Under the pieces are notes generated by a model that was given only the letters and a program-made list of their open reading frames with translations, did not search any database and was not told the origin of the DNA. From Agrobacterium sp. AGB01 (GTDB lineage: Bacteria > Pseudomonadota > Alphaproteobacteria > Rhizobiales > Rhizobiaceae): 64,000 bases of DNA. How positions within the stretch are numbered: position 1 is the stretch's first letter; every line of letters starts with the position of its first letter. Shown here piece by piece: positions 9,111 to 17,273 of the stretch. The stretch spans positions 620,001 through 684,000 of the forward strand of contig NZ_JACVAB010000002.1 in the NCBI RefSeq assembly GCF_014851585.1, written 5' to 3'. The translations under genes and the position numbers were made by a program.

Positions 9111-10499
9111 TTAAGCTGGGATTCTGACGATGACGCGAAGTCCGCCGAGCGGGCTGTTATCCAGCGTCACCTCACCACCATGGCTGATGGCAATATCCTT
9201 GACGATCGACAGACCAAGGCCGGTTCCTGACGAGTTGAGGTTGCGGGCCTCATCCAGCCGGAAGAAAGGCTTAAACACGTCTTCGCGCAGGTCTTCCGGA
9301 ATACCGGGACCATCATCATCAAATGTCAGAATAACGGATTTTGGAGCGTGTCGCACATCGACATGCAGCGTATTGGCATAACGCTGGGCATTGCCGGCAA
9401 TGTTGCCGATAAGCCTTGCAAATGCGTTGGGCCGGGCCGCGATCACGTCACTTCCGTAGATATTGTAGGTCATGACCTTGTCGTGCAGGTCAAAATCGAT
9501 GCGCAGTTTTTCCAGAACCTGTGAGATGGCCAGTTTGCCTATATCTTCTTCTGCGCCATCCCGGGCGAAGGTGAGGTAGGCTTCCAGCATCGACTGCATG
9601 TCATCGACATCACGGTCCAGTTCTTCCAGTCCGGCACTTTCACCTGCCAGCGCCAACTGCAGCTTGAAGCGCGTCAGAATGGTGCGAAGGTCATGACTGA
9701 CGCCATTCAGCATTGCGGTGCGTTGCTCAAGCTGTCTTTCAATACGCTCCCGCATCAGAATGAAGGCCAGACCGGCGCGGCGCACTTCATCGGCACCGCG
9801 TGGCGTGTACTGCATGATCTTCTGACCCTTGCCGAAGCTTTCTGCAGCCTGCGCCAGCGACAGGATCGGCCGAATTTGGCCACGCAGGAACAGGACGGAA
9901 ATGCCGACCAGAACCAGGGAGGCGCCAACCATCCAGACAATGAAGATATGGGTGTTGGAGGCGTAGGCCTGGTTGCGGCGGGTGAAGACACGCAAGGTGT
10001 GATCTTCAAGCTGGATACGGATTTCGACCAGTGAGCCGTTGCCATAGGTGTCGATCCAGAACGGCTTGCCGATCTGCAATGTGATCTGGTCTTCCAGAAT
10101 ATTGTCGAGGATGGAGAAGTATTGCCTGGGAAGCGGGGCGGGCAGTTCCTGTTTCGGTTCGATGTAGATGCTGAGATCCAGCTTCTCACGGGCAATCCGC
10201 ACGATGCGTGCCTCATCAGCCTCGTCTTCTTCCGTCTCCAGAATTTCGATAATGGCGGCGATGTCGCGCGTGACCCCGGCAGACAGGCGCTCGGTCACCA
10301 TTTGCCAGTGACGTTCCATCACAAGGGTGACGACAACAGCCTGCAGCAAGATCATCGGCAAGATGATGATCAGCAGAGAACGGGTGTAAAGCCCTGTCGG
10401 TAGCCAGTGCCGCAGCCAGCGGGCTGCAAAACGCCACCACGACCAGATGTTGCTGTTCTGAATCTTGTTCATGAAATCAAGGCTCGCCATGGTCGTCAT
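9111..10499 (-). CDS. EnvZ-like sensor histidine kinase
   Basis: 462 residues. Two membrane segments (about 41-60 and 184-206) bracket a periplasmic domain of about 120 residues. HAMP follows (about 207-260), then a HisKA helix with His269 in GVSHDLRT and an HATPase with DDDGPGIP and SGTGLGLS. The residue after HDLRT is Ile where most EnvZ-type kinases have Pro, a position that affects phosphatase activity. It should phosphorylate the OmpR-type regulator encoded 50 bp upstream in the same operon. The signal is unknown. ATGs at 10490 and 10472 are alternative starts. Confidence 0.9.
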   Translation of the reverse strand: MTTMASLDFMNKIQNSNIWSWWRFAARWLRHWLPTGLYTRSLLIIILPMILLQAVVVTLVMERHWQMVTERLSAGVTRDIAAIIEILETEEDEADEARIVRIAREKLDLSIYIEPKQELPAPLPRQYFSILDNILEDQITLQIGKPFWIDTYGNGSLVEIRIQLEDHTLRVFTRRNQAYASNTHIFIVWMVGASLVLVGISVLFLRGQIRPILSLAQAAESFGKGQKIMQYTPRGADEVRRAGLAFILMRERIERQLEQRTAMLNGVSHDLRTILTRFKLQLALAGESAGLEELDRDVDDMQSMLEAYLTFARDGAEEDIGKLAISQVLEKLRIDFDLHDKVMTYNIYGSDVIAARPNAFARLIGNIAGNAQRYANTLHVDVRHAPKSVILTFDDDGPGIPEDLREDVFKPFFRLDEARNLNSSGTGLGLSIVKDIAISHGGEVTLDNSPLGGLRVIVRIPA

Positions 10500-10549
10500 A
10501 ACCTTTCCGGCGTTCAGATAATGCCTGCGTTCTGGGCTGGCTGGTTATA

Positions 10550-11263
10550 TCAATCGATGCTCAAACGGTAACCGATGCCGCGTACCGTCTGCAAATAGAC
10601 CGGGTTTGCCGGGTCATCCTCGATCTTGCGGCGCAGGCGGTTGATCTGCACGTCGATAGTGCGTTCTCCAACATCGGCATCGGTGTCTACCAACTCATGG
10701 CGTGGAATGGTTTCGCCAGACCGCAGGGCAAACAGCAGCATGATGTCCTGCTCACGATCGGTAAGCCTTATCGTCTCCGGTCCCTTGCGCAGTTCCTTTC
10801 GCGGAATGGAGAAGCTGTAAGGACCAAACATCACCTGTTCGATTTTGGGTGTGTCCGGCGATGCATTGCGGCGCAGGATGTTGTTGATACGAAGCACCAG
10901 CTCGCGCGGGTCAAATGGCTTTGCAAGGTAATCGTCCGCACCGGCCTCAAGTCCGGCAATACGAGCGTCCGCCTCTGACCGTGCGGTCAGCAGGATGACC
11001 GGCACGGATTTGTTCTCGTTGAGCGAGCGGGTGAGGGACAGGCCGTTTTCGCCCGGCATCATCACGTCGAGGATCAACAGGTCGAAACGAATGCCTTCCA
11101 TTTTGCGACGAGCCTCGGCCGCATCCGCCGCAACGGTGACGCGGTATCCCTTTTCGCCAAGAAAACGCTGGAGCAGTTCACGAATGCGGGCGTCATCATC
11201 GACAATCAGCAAATGTGCTGCGTCGTCGGCTGCTGGTTGCTGCTTCTGCTCAGCCTTCGGCAT
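10550..11263 (-). CDS. OmpR-family response regulator
   Basis: 237 residues: a receiver domain (about 15-130) and a winged-helix DNA-binding domain (about 145-235). The phospho-acceptor is Asp66 in LLILDVMMPG, the acidic pair is VDDD at 21-24, and the conserved Lys115 is in YLAKPF. The C-terminal RTIDVQINRLRRKIE recognition helix and RGIGYRL wing are typical of OmpR/PhoB. It lies one base after the MarR stop and 50 bp before the kinase, giving a MarR - regulator - kinase operon. Targets are unknown. Confidence 0.93.
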   Translation of the reverse strand: MPKAEQKQQPAADDAAHLLIVDDDARIRELLQRFLGEKGYRVTVAADAAEARRKMEGIRFDLLILDVMMPGENGLSLTRSLNENKSVPVILLTARSEADARIAGLEAGADDYLAKPFDPRELVLRINNILRRNASPDTPKIEQVMFGPYSFSIPRKELRKGPETIRLTDREQDIMLLFALRSGETIPRHELVDTDADVGERTIDVQINRLRRKIEDDPANPVYLQTVRGIGYRLSID

Positions 11264-11264
11264 G

Positions 11265-11762
11265 TCATTCCTCCGCTGCTGTCGGCGCTGGTGTCCGCAT
11301 GCGTTTCAGAAACTCACGTATGAAGGTGCGTGCTTCCGGTTTCATACCATCAAGCGCATGGTCAATGCGACGGGATTGTGGTTCGCTGAGTGCCAGGGCA
11401 AGTTCGCGCCCGGTCAGTGTCGGATAAAGCCTGCGCTGGCGACGGTCTTCCGGGCCCGTCATCTGACGAATATAACCGTCATCGATCAATTGCTTGAGAA
11501 CGCGCGCCAGGCTCTGTTTGGTGATTTGCAAGGTGTCGAGAAGGTCTGCCACGGTCATGCCCGGATGGCGGCTGACGAAATATACGACACGGTGATGGGC
11601 GCGTCCGTAATCCAGCTTTTCCAGAATTGCATCAGGGTCAGACACGAAGTCCCTGTAGGCAAAAAACAAAGCCTCGATTGTTTCAAAATCGATTTTGCCT
11701 TCATCCACGCTTGGAAGTTTATGAAGTTCCTTGGCGGCTTTTTTCAGCGACTGCGGTGGCAC
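11265..11762 (-). CDS. MarR-family transcriptional regulator
   Basis: 165 residues with a GTG start at 11762, preceded at good spacing by AAGGA. The winged helix-turn-helix covers about residues 60-110 (MTVADLLDTLQITKQSLARVLKQL, split here only for description), followed by the wing around DRRQRRLYPT. Members bind as dimers and often respond to small ligands or oxidants. Being first in an operon with a two-component pair, it may autoregulate the whole unit. The ligand is unknown. Confidence 0.9.
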   Translation of the reverse strand: MPPQSLKKAAKELHKLPSVDEGKIDFETIEALFFAYRDFVSDPDAILEKLDYGRAHHRVVYFVSRHPGMTVADLLDTLQITKQSLARVLKQLIDDGYIRQMTGPEDRRQRRLYPTLTGRELALALSEPQSRRIDHALDGMKPEARTFIREFLKRMRTPAPTAAEE

Positions 11763-11957
11763 CGTATTTCCTTACATGTCCAGTCTTCCGAATCCCGGCA
11801 GATACTAGCTGAAATTCGATGTTTGCGGGAGGATGCAATCAATCATTTTGTGTTGCCGTGCATAATATGCGGTTGCAACCACATCAATCTGTAAACACAA
11901 CGTTTTCAGTGACGATTTCTGTGAGGTGCCAGCATTTCAGGTCCTATGTTTAAATGA

Positions 11958-11987
11958 AAAAGGAGCGCGATCTCTCGCGCTCCTTTT
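11958..11987. terminator. Bidirectional intrinsic terminator
   Basis: A 13-bp stem (11958-11970 with 11975-11987), loop TCTC, with A and T runs inside the outer stem so it can work on either strand. It lies just past the stop of the minus-strand SH3 gene. Confidence 0.8.
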
Positions 11988-12009
11988 CAAGCCAGAAATG
12001 CCTTGGCGT

Positions 12010-12624
12010 TTATTGATAAATATAAACGATGCGGCGGCTTTCAGGCTCTACCAGTACGGGTACATTGTTTACGCGCACATAACGGTACTGGTAATCCGGG
12101 ATGGCGATCAGCGGTGCTTCGGCCGGAACCGCGCTACCGATGACAACGTCACCTTGGACCTCGACTTCCTGGGCAGGGTTTTGGTCGATATAGGTGATGA
12201 TGTTTTCCGGTGGTGTTATCGCATCGATATCCTCGACGCGACCCAGCTTCTCGTCACCTGGACCTGGCTGTGGCACGTTGATGCTGCCAGTTTTCTCGAA
12301 AGCGACAACCGGAACATCCAGTTCGGACATATGCTGCTCCAGCACCACTGGTGAACCTTCGTACATCACGTTGAGCTGTTCAGCGTATACCCAGCCGCGC
12401 ATGCCGTTAATGTCCATGCGGCACCAACTGCTGCCTTCAAGGCATCCATCAAGAACGCCGCTGCTGCCACGGGTGGCAAGGCCAACTTCTTCATATTCTT
12501 CGCCGGGGCCGGAACGCACCGAAATATCATCGGCGGTGGTGGCAACCATTGCGGCACTGGCTCCACCTGCCATCAGCGCCAAAAAGCTGCCGGCGATGAG
12601 TAGTTTGAGCTTATGCGTCATCAT
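12010..12624 (-). CDS. Secreted SH3b / DUF1236 domain protein
   Basis: 204 residues from the ATG at 12624, which follows GGAG at five-base spacing. The longer frame to 12720 adds a basic leader before the signal peptide. The N-terminal segment up to GGASA is a Sec signal peptide. An SH3b domain follows (about 28-90: DISVRSGPGEEYEEVG ... GWVYAEQL) with two cysteines that could form a disulfide. The C-terminal YRYVRVNNVPVLVEPESRR segment fits DUF1236. Such proteins are periplasmic and may bind cell-wall material; that role is inferred from the SH3b fold. It is followed by a strong terminator. Confidence 0.85.
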   Translation of the reverse strand: MMTHKLKLLIAGSFLALMAGGASAAMVATTADDISVRSGPGEEYEEVGLATRGSSGVLDGCLEGSSWCRMDINGMRGWVYAEQLNVMYEGSPVVLEQHMSELDVPVVAFEKTGSINVPQPGPGDEKLGRVEDIDAITPPENIITYIDQNPAQEVEVQGDVVIGSAVPAEAPLIAIPDYQYRYVRVNNVPVLVEPESRRIVYIYQ

Positions 12625-12835
12625 TATCACTCCGTTTATGACTGCGAATAGAACGCCTTTCCGCTGGGCCTGTTCCGGAAACTTACGCATTTTTTCAGTA
12701 AGTTTCTGTTTTAACGGCATTCTTTTTGTCTCCTCAAAAGAGGTTGATGTTGGTTGTTGCAGCTACTGGATTGTGTGCTGGAGCGACCCTCCGTATACAA
12801 AGGTACCACCTGACCCAGAACCTTTGGAGATGATC

Positions 12836-13480
12836 ATGGGAAAACTTCAGGCCGGGATTATTCCGGTGACGCCGTTTCAGCAAAACTGCACCATTCTGTT
12901 TGATGCAGACACCAAAGAGGGCGTGATTGTCGATCCGGGCGGTGATGTTGAAGTGATTGTTCAGACCATCGAAGAAAACGGCATCAGGCTCAAGGAAATC
13001 TGGCTGACACATGGTCATCTCGATCATGCTGGTGGTGCCAAGGAGCTGAAAGAAAAACTGTCGCTCGATGTTGTCGGTCCCCACAAGGACGATCTGCCGC
13101 TGCTCGAGCGCATTGAAACGCAGGCCGAGAAATACGGCATTGAAGGCCTGCAGAATGTTATCCCTGATCGCTGGCTGGAAGAGGGGCAGACCGTTTCGTT
13201 CGGCGAGCATGTATTTGAGGTCTACCACACGCCGGGCCATGCGCCGGGGCATGTGATTTACTACAACCGCGCGCAGGGCTTTGCCCATGTGGGTGATGTG
13301 CTGTTTGCCGGTTCTGTCGGACGCACCGATTTGCCCGGTGGCAACCATGATCAGTTGATGGCATCCATTCGCGACAAGCTGTTTCCACTGGGAGACGAGG
13401 TCGGCTTTATTTGTGGTCATGGACCAGGTGGCCGTATCGGTGAAGAGCGCCGTACAAACCCTTACCTGCGCGGTCTTTGA
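12836..13480 (+). CDS. YcbL-type MBL-fold metallo-hydrolase (glyoxalase II-like)
   Basis: 214 residues. The metallo-beta-lactamase metal motifs are intact: THGHLDHAGG (about 60-69), HTPGHAPGH, HVGDVLFAGSVGRTD, and the C-terminal CGHGPGG. The opening IIPVTPFQQNC and the compact length match the YcbL group of glyoxalase II-like thioesterases, which hydrolyse S-lactoylglutathione in some species. The ATG at 12836 has GGAG seven bases upstream. An ATG six bases earlier sits too close to the ribosome site. It is divergent from the SH3 gene. Confidence 0.9.
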   Translation: MGKLQAGIIPVTPFQQNCTILFDADTKEGVIVDPGGDVEVIVQTIEENGIRLKEIWLTHGHLDHAGGAKELKEKLSLDVVGPHKDDLPLLERIETQAEKYGIEGLQNVIPDRWLEEGQTVSFGEHVFEVYHTPGHAPGHVIYYNRAQGFAHVGDVLFAGSVGRTDLPGGNHDQLMASIRDKLFPLGDEVGFICGHGPGGRIGEERRTNPYLRGL

Positions 13481-13498
13481 AACACCCCATCACGCTTT

Positions 13499-13522
13499 CC
13501 GAAAACCGGTTGCGGTTTTCGG
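13499..13522. repeat. Short palindromic repeat-like element
   Basis: A 9-bp inverted repeat CCGAAAACC / GGTTTTCGG around a 6-base loop, 18 bp after the hydrolase stop, with no U tract. Similar GAAAACCG...CGGTTTTC palindromes are, from memory, frequent between genes in Rhizobiales genomes. Confidence 0.45.
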
Positions 13523-13609
13523 AGGCGACTGCTGAACAGGGGCGTTATAGAGAACTGATGTCTGCGTAGATGTTAAAGCGCAGGTCTTTTGCCAGCCAAA
13601 TGCCGGCAT

Positions 13610-13635
13610 AAAAAAACCCGGCATTCCTGCCGGGC
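13610..13635 (-). terminator. Intrinsic terminator of the cold-shock gene
   Basis: A stem GCCCGGC/GCCGGG (13617-13622 with 13629-13634) followed on the minus strand by seven Ts. It starts 30 bp after the csp stop. Confidence 0.88.
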
Positions 13636-13665
13636 TTCAACTGGACGGGAAAGTCGTCCTTTGGC

Positions 13666-13881
13666 TCAGCCGGCAATCTGAAGATTGACTGCTTTTGGGC
13701 CTTTGCCGCGACGATCAGGTTCCGTGTCGAAGCTCACTTTCTGGTTTTCTGAAAGACCGGACAGGCCGGAAGCCTGTACAGCAGAGATGTGTACAAAGAT
13801 ATCAGCGCCACCATTGTCTGGCTTGATGAAGCCGAAGCCTTTGTCTGTGTTGAAGAATTTTACGGTGCCAGTCTCGGCCAT
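13666..13881 (-). CDS. Cold-shock-domain protein
   Basis: 71 residues, one cold-shock OB fold. RNP1 is KGFGFI and RNP2 is DIFVHI, with the starting TGTVKFFN strand. It binds single-stranded RNA/DNA and melts secondary structure. The ATG at 13881 has AAGGA upstream. The upstream leader is long and contains its own hairpins (see 13882-14328), as is usual for temperature-responsive csp transcripts. Several csp paralogues are normally present in rhizobia, so no number is given. Confidence 0.95.
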   Translation of the reverse strand: MAETGTVKFFNTDKGFGFIKPDNGGADIFVHISAVQASGLSGLSENQKVSFDTEPDRRGKGPKAVNLQIAG

Positions 13882-14328
13882 GCATCAGGTCCTTTTCGCT
13901 CTGCCCGTGTTCAGCGTCAGGCAGCATTTCAGTTTTGCCCAAAGGGCGTACGGCAGGCAGTTCTTGAATGGTGAGAAAAGGGACCTCCTTACTCACGAGA
14001 AATATATTTGAAGGTTTTCGTCCTTTAATTATTCCCCGTCCGGAGTTTTGGCGCCTCCGGTTCGCATATTATTTAGGTCTTCCCATGCTCGCAAATTGCC
14101 CGAACCGCAACAGAGTGCTGTGTTTATAGAAAATTGGCAAGCAAAAGTTTTTATCCGTTGTTTATTCGGATAGCTGTCATCTTATGGCTATGAATCACCG
14201 TGTGAGGCTTTTTTTCTATGTTTACGCTAACATCGGAAAAAGCATCGCGCCGTTCGGGAATTTTTATTATTTTACGCGCAAAAAGCGTAGTTTTGGGCGA
14301 AAAATCGAAAAAAATTAAAAATACACTT
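13882..14328. other. 447-bp intergenic region: csp leader and A/T-rich tail
   Basis: The right third (about 14200-14328) is strongly A/T-rich and lies past the EamA gene stop. The left part probably is the csp promoter and leader. On the minus strand it contains AAGGAGGT (13983-13990) inside the loop of a GTGAG/CTCAC hairpin (13971-13975 with 13992-13996), about 100 bases before the csp start, with no convincing start codon behind it. No convincing coding frame was seen. Confidence 0.4.
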
Positions 14329-15225
14329 TTATTGCGTGTATACCGCCGACCTTTGTCGGGTGAACTCCGGTACAAGCTCCACAAGCAGTATGGTTGCGAA
14401 GATAAGAGCGCATCCAATGTAACCAATGCCGCTCAAGGTTTCACCCAAAAACGCTGCTGCAAACATTGCGGCAAACAGTGCCTCTGATGACAGGAAGATC
14501 GCGGCCTGCGGAGCTGTCGTATAACGCTGTCCGATAACCTGCAGTACAAAAGCAAGGCCTGACGATACCAGGCCGACATAGAGGATTTCACGCCACGCGT
14601 TGGAAATGGCGTTGAGCGAGAAGGGCTCCATAACGGTTGCCATCAAGCAGCATAATATGGAGCACACGGCGAACTGGACGCAGGAGAGGGCAAGCGGTCG
14701 ATTGCTCGTGGTGACGAACCGTCCTGCCAGCGTGATCTGGATTGCCCAGAAGAAGGCGCAGATAATCGAGAAGATATCGCCGCCATTCAACTTGCTGAAG
14801 GTGCCGCCGGATAGCAGGAAAATCCCGCCCAACATCATCAGCGCGCCGGGCCAGACAATCCAGTGCGGAAAACGGCGATAGACAACAACAGCGATCACCG
14901 GAACGAAGATCACGTAAAGGCCGGTCAGAAAGCCACTATTGGTAACCGTAGTCGTCACAAGGCCAATCTGCTGTGTAATGGCGCCACCGAGCAATGCGAG
15001 ACCGACCAGGCCGAAGCCTGAAAGCTCCTTGCCGGTTGGCAGGCTTTTCATCTTGCGAGCTTCCATCAACGCAAACGGCAATACGGCAAGTGCGGCTATG
15101 CCAAATCTCAAGCCAACGAACCAGAAAGGTCCGATATTCTGCATGGCAGTTGATTGTGCAACAAAACCGCCACCCCAAATGGCAGCCGCAAGAAGCAGAA
15201 TAAGATTTGCCTGAACGCGCGTCAT
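14329..15225 (-). CDS. EamA/DMT-family transporter
   Basis: 298 residues with about ten membrane helices in two repeated EamA halves (about 5-135 and 148-285). The first helix contains LLLAAAIWGGGFVAQ, a typical DMT opening. Members export amino acids, metabolites or drugs; substrate cannot be read from the sequence. The ATG at 15225 directly precedes the first helix. It is a single gene between the csp gene and the sugar dehydrogenase. Confidence 0.9.
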   Translation of the reverse strand: MTRVQANLILLLAAAIWGGGFVAQSTAMQNIGPFWFVGLRFGIAALAVLPFALMEARKMKSLPTGKELSGFGLVGLALLGGAITQQIGLVTTTVTNSGFLTGLYVIFVPVIAVVVYRRFPHWIVWPGALMMLGGIFLLSGGTFSKLNGGDIFSIICAFFWAIQITLAGRFVTTSNRPLALSCVQFAVCSILCCLMATVMEPFSLNAISNAWREILYVGLVSSGLAFVLQVIGQRYTTAPQAAIFLSSEALFAAMFAAAFLGETLSGIGYIGCALIFATILLVELVPEFTRQRSAVYTQ

Positions 15226-15375
15226 GATTGCCCAAACGATCCATAAGTGCGGGGAACCTGATAACGGTATTCAGCACATATTTATTGCAGATCTGTGATT
15301 GTGATGACTTGGCTCTATCAGGTCACAGAACGTCCGGCAAGCTGCCCTAATCGCTTTGATGTGGGCGGCGTTCAA

Positions 15376-15406
15376 CACGTTGCGTTTCATTGTGACCCGC
15401 AACGTG
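15376..15406. terminator. Hairpin after the sugar dehydrogenase gene
   Basis: A perfect 9-bp stem (15376-15384 with 15398-15406), 13-base loop, no U tract. It lies 18 bp past the stop of the minus-strand dehydrogenase. Confidence 0.45.
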
Positions 15407-15423
15407 CTGATTATTCTCACGGC

Positions 15424-16617
15424 TCAGGAAGCGTTGGCGCGTGATACTCTTAGAAGAGAACCATTGCTGTCATCGGTCAGGATGAGAAGCGCGCCATCGG
15501 GGGCAACGATAACGTCACGCATGCGGCCGTAATCGCCTTTCAGCATACGTTCTTCCGAGGCTATCTTGCCGCTTTCATCTCGCTCCAGTCGCACAAGCAA
15601 CTGATATTTCAATGCGGTGACAAACAGGCTGCCATCCCATTCCGGGAACATGGCGCCGTGATAAACGGCAATGGCGCCGGGTGCGATCGAGGGATCCCAA
15701 TAATATTCAGGCTGTATCATACCTTCCTGTGAGGTCCCTCCAGGGAAGTCCTGACCGGAATAATGTTTGCCATAGGAAATGACAGGCCAACCGAAATTGC
15801 CACCGGGTTGCGGGATGTTGATTTCATCGCCGCCGCGGGCGCCGTGTTCTACCGTGAACAGGGTGCCGTCTTTGCTGTCGAAAGCCAATCCTTGCGGGTT
15901 ACGATGGCCAATGGACCAGACCTCTGGCGCACCTTCACCATTTACAGCGTAAGGGTTGTCTGCGGGGACCTTGCCATCTGTCTCGATGCGCAAGATCTTG
16001 CCGGCATGGTCCTTAAGATCCTGAGCGCGATCACCATCACCCCGGTCGCCAATGCCGAAGAACAATTTGCCATCGCTGGAGATTGCGATCCGTGAACCAA
16101 AATGCTGGCCGGTGCCGGTAAAGCGGTTCATTGCGAATATACGTTCAGCGCCCTCAAGGCGTGAATTGTCTGGCGACAGTTTTGCACGAAACACAGCCGT
16201 GCCGCGTCCGCCATCGCCATTGATGGAAGCTGTGAAATAAAGCATTTTGTTTTCAGCAAATTTCGGATCAAGCGCGATGTCGAGCAATCCACCCTGGCCA
16301 CCAGCCGATATCTCGGGAAGGCCAGCAAGTGGTTCAGACAGTTTGCCGTCCTTGATGATCCTCATCCGACCGGCACGTTCGGTGACGATATAAGAGCCAT
16401 CCGGCAACACTTCGACCGACCAAGGATTTTCCAGACCGGATGCCACAACCTGTACCGCAATGTCGGCTTTTTCGGTTTTTTCCTGTCTTGCTTCGTCAGC
16501 AGCATAGGAAAAGGTGGGCAGCAGCAGGGAGGCGCTCGCAATCAAAGCGGCCAAAGGTAGGTGGTGCGCTGTGAATTTACCCGGTATCGCGGAGGGGCGA
16601 TGGCGGCTTTCCGTCAT
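15424..16617 (-). CDS. PQQ-dependent soluble sugar (aldose) dehydrogenase
   Basis: 397 residues with a signal peptide ending near TFSYAADE (about 36-43), so periplasmic. The six-bladed beta-propeller of the YliI/Asd/soluble GDH family is recognisable: GLENPWSVEVLPDGSYIVTERAG early, then GQGGLLDIALDPKF, GHRNPQGLAFD, and EHGARGGDEIN. These enzymes oxidise aldoses using PQQ and calcium. No PQQ synthesis genes are in the window, so the cofactor may be made elsewhere or taken up. The ATG at 16617 has GGAGAT upstream. Confidence 0.88.
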   Translation of the reverse strand: MTESRHRPSAIPGKFTAHHLPLAALIASASLLLPTFSYAADEARQEKTEKADIAVQVVASGLENPWSVEVLPDGSYIVTERAGRMRIIKDGKLSEPLAGLPEISAGGQGGLLDIALDPKFAENKMLYFTASINGDGGRGTAVFRAKLSPDNSRLEGAERIFAMNRFTGTGQHFGSRIAISSDGKLFFGIGDRGDGDRAQDLKDHAGKILRIETDGKVPADNPYAVNGEGAPEVWSIGHRNPQGLAFDSKDGTLFTVEHGARGGDEINIPQPGGNFGWPVISYGKHYSGQDFPGGTSQEGMIQPEYYWDPSIAPGAIAVYHGAMFPEWDGSLFVTALKYQLLVRLERDESGKIASEERMLKGDYGRMRDVIVAPDGALLILTDDSNGSLLRVSRANAS

Positions 16618-16767
16618 GGATTATCTCCGTTCAGAGCGTAACCCGTGGCAGGCAAACAAGGACCGACCAAGATTATGCATCAAAGTAAAATCTGGAGCGC
16701 CAGTCTTTTGTTCGAGAATTCGAATTGCGCCCTTTGGTGTGATACCGGGCTAAATGTGCATTGCTGG

Positions 16768-16787
16768 CAAAAGGTTTCAACCTTTTG
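16768..16787. terminator. Small perfect hairpin
   Basis: CAAAAGGTT / AACCTTTTG (16768-16776 with 16779-16787). It lies past the stop of the small membrane protein gene; no U tract follows. Confidence 0.45.
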
Positions 16788-16822
16788 GTGTTCACGACTT
16801 GCTGATCGACAGAGTTTTTAGA

Positions 16823-17143
16823 TCAAGTGCGGCGATTAATATGGTCTTTGGCGACGTCCTTCAGGCTTCTGCGTGCCAAGGCTGCGGTTCCGCTCATCAT
16901 CAGCAAAAAAGAAACAACAAGACATGCCATCAGCACAACACGGTCATTGAGGCCTTCAGACAGCGCCACCGCGCTTGATGGAACAGACTGCATGACCATC
17001 GATATCTCGGAGGCGTGGGCAGAGGTGGCAAGGCCGGCTGCCATGGTGACGATAACCGTCAGGGCTGCAATTGCCATCCACAACGAAAACAATGTTCTGC
17101 GTGTTCTTACGCGCTGTGCTGTCTGTTGATCTTCAATGAACAT
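16823..17143 (-). CDS. Small membrane protein of unknown function
   Basis: 106 residues with two hydrophobic segments (about 18-44 and 67-88), the first followed by an Ala-rich stretch with a possible signal-peptidase site at SAHA-SE. The tail is basic (RRSLKDVAKDHINRR). The ATG at 17143 is preceded by AGAGGGA at good spacing, which supports a real gene. I know no family for it. It lies between the EAL gene and the sugar dehydrogenase, all on the minus strand but with 130-205 bp gaps. Confidence 0.6.
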   Translation of the reverse strand: MFIEDQQTAQRVRTRRTLFSLWMAIAALTVIVTMAAGLATSAHASEISMVMQSVPSSAVALSEGLNDRVVLMACLVVSFLLMMSGTAALARRSLKDVAKDHINRRT

Positions 17144-17273
17144 GTTTCGATTCCCTCTGTCTTATGAAGGGAATAAAGGCTGTGATGTGGACTGCTTGGC
17201 GACCGAATTTGGACTTTAACCCGCAATTATCATGGTCATATTGTGGCAAGCGGATTGTGAACGTAAAACGCGG

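Noticed and set aside
12194..12835. 214-residue N-terminal extension of the MBL hydrolase
   Set aside because: It is antisense to the SH3 gene and Ser/Pro-rich; the hydrolase starts at 12836 by motif position and ribosome site.
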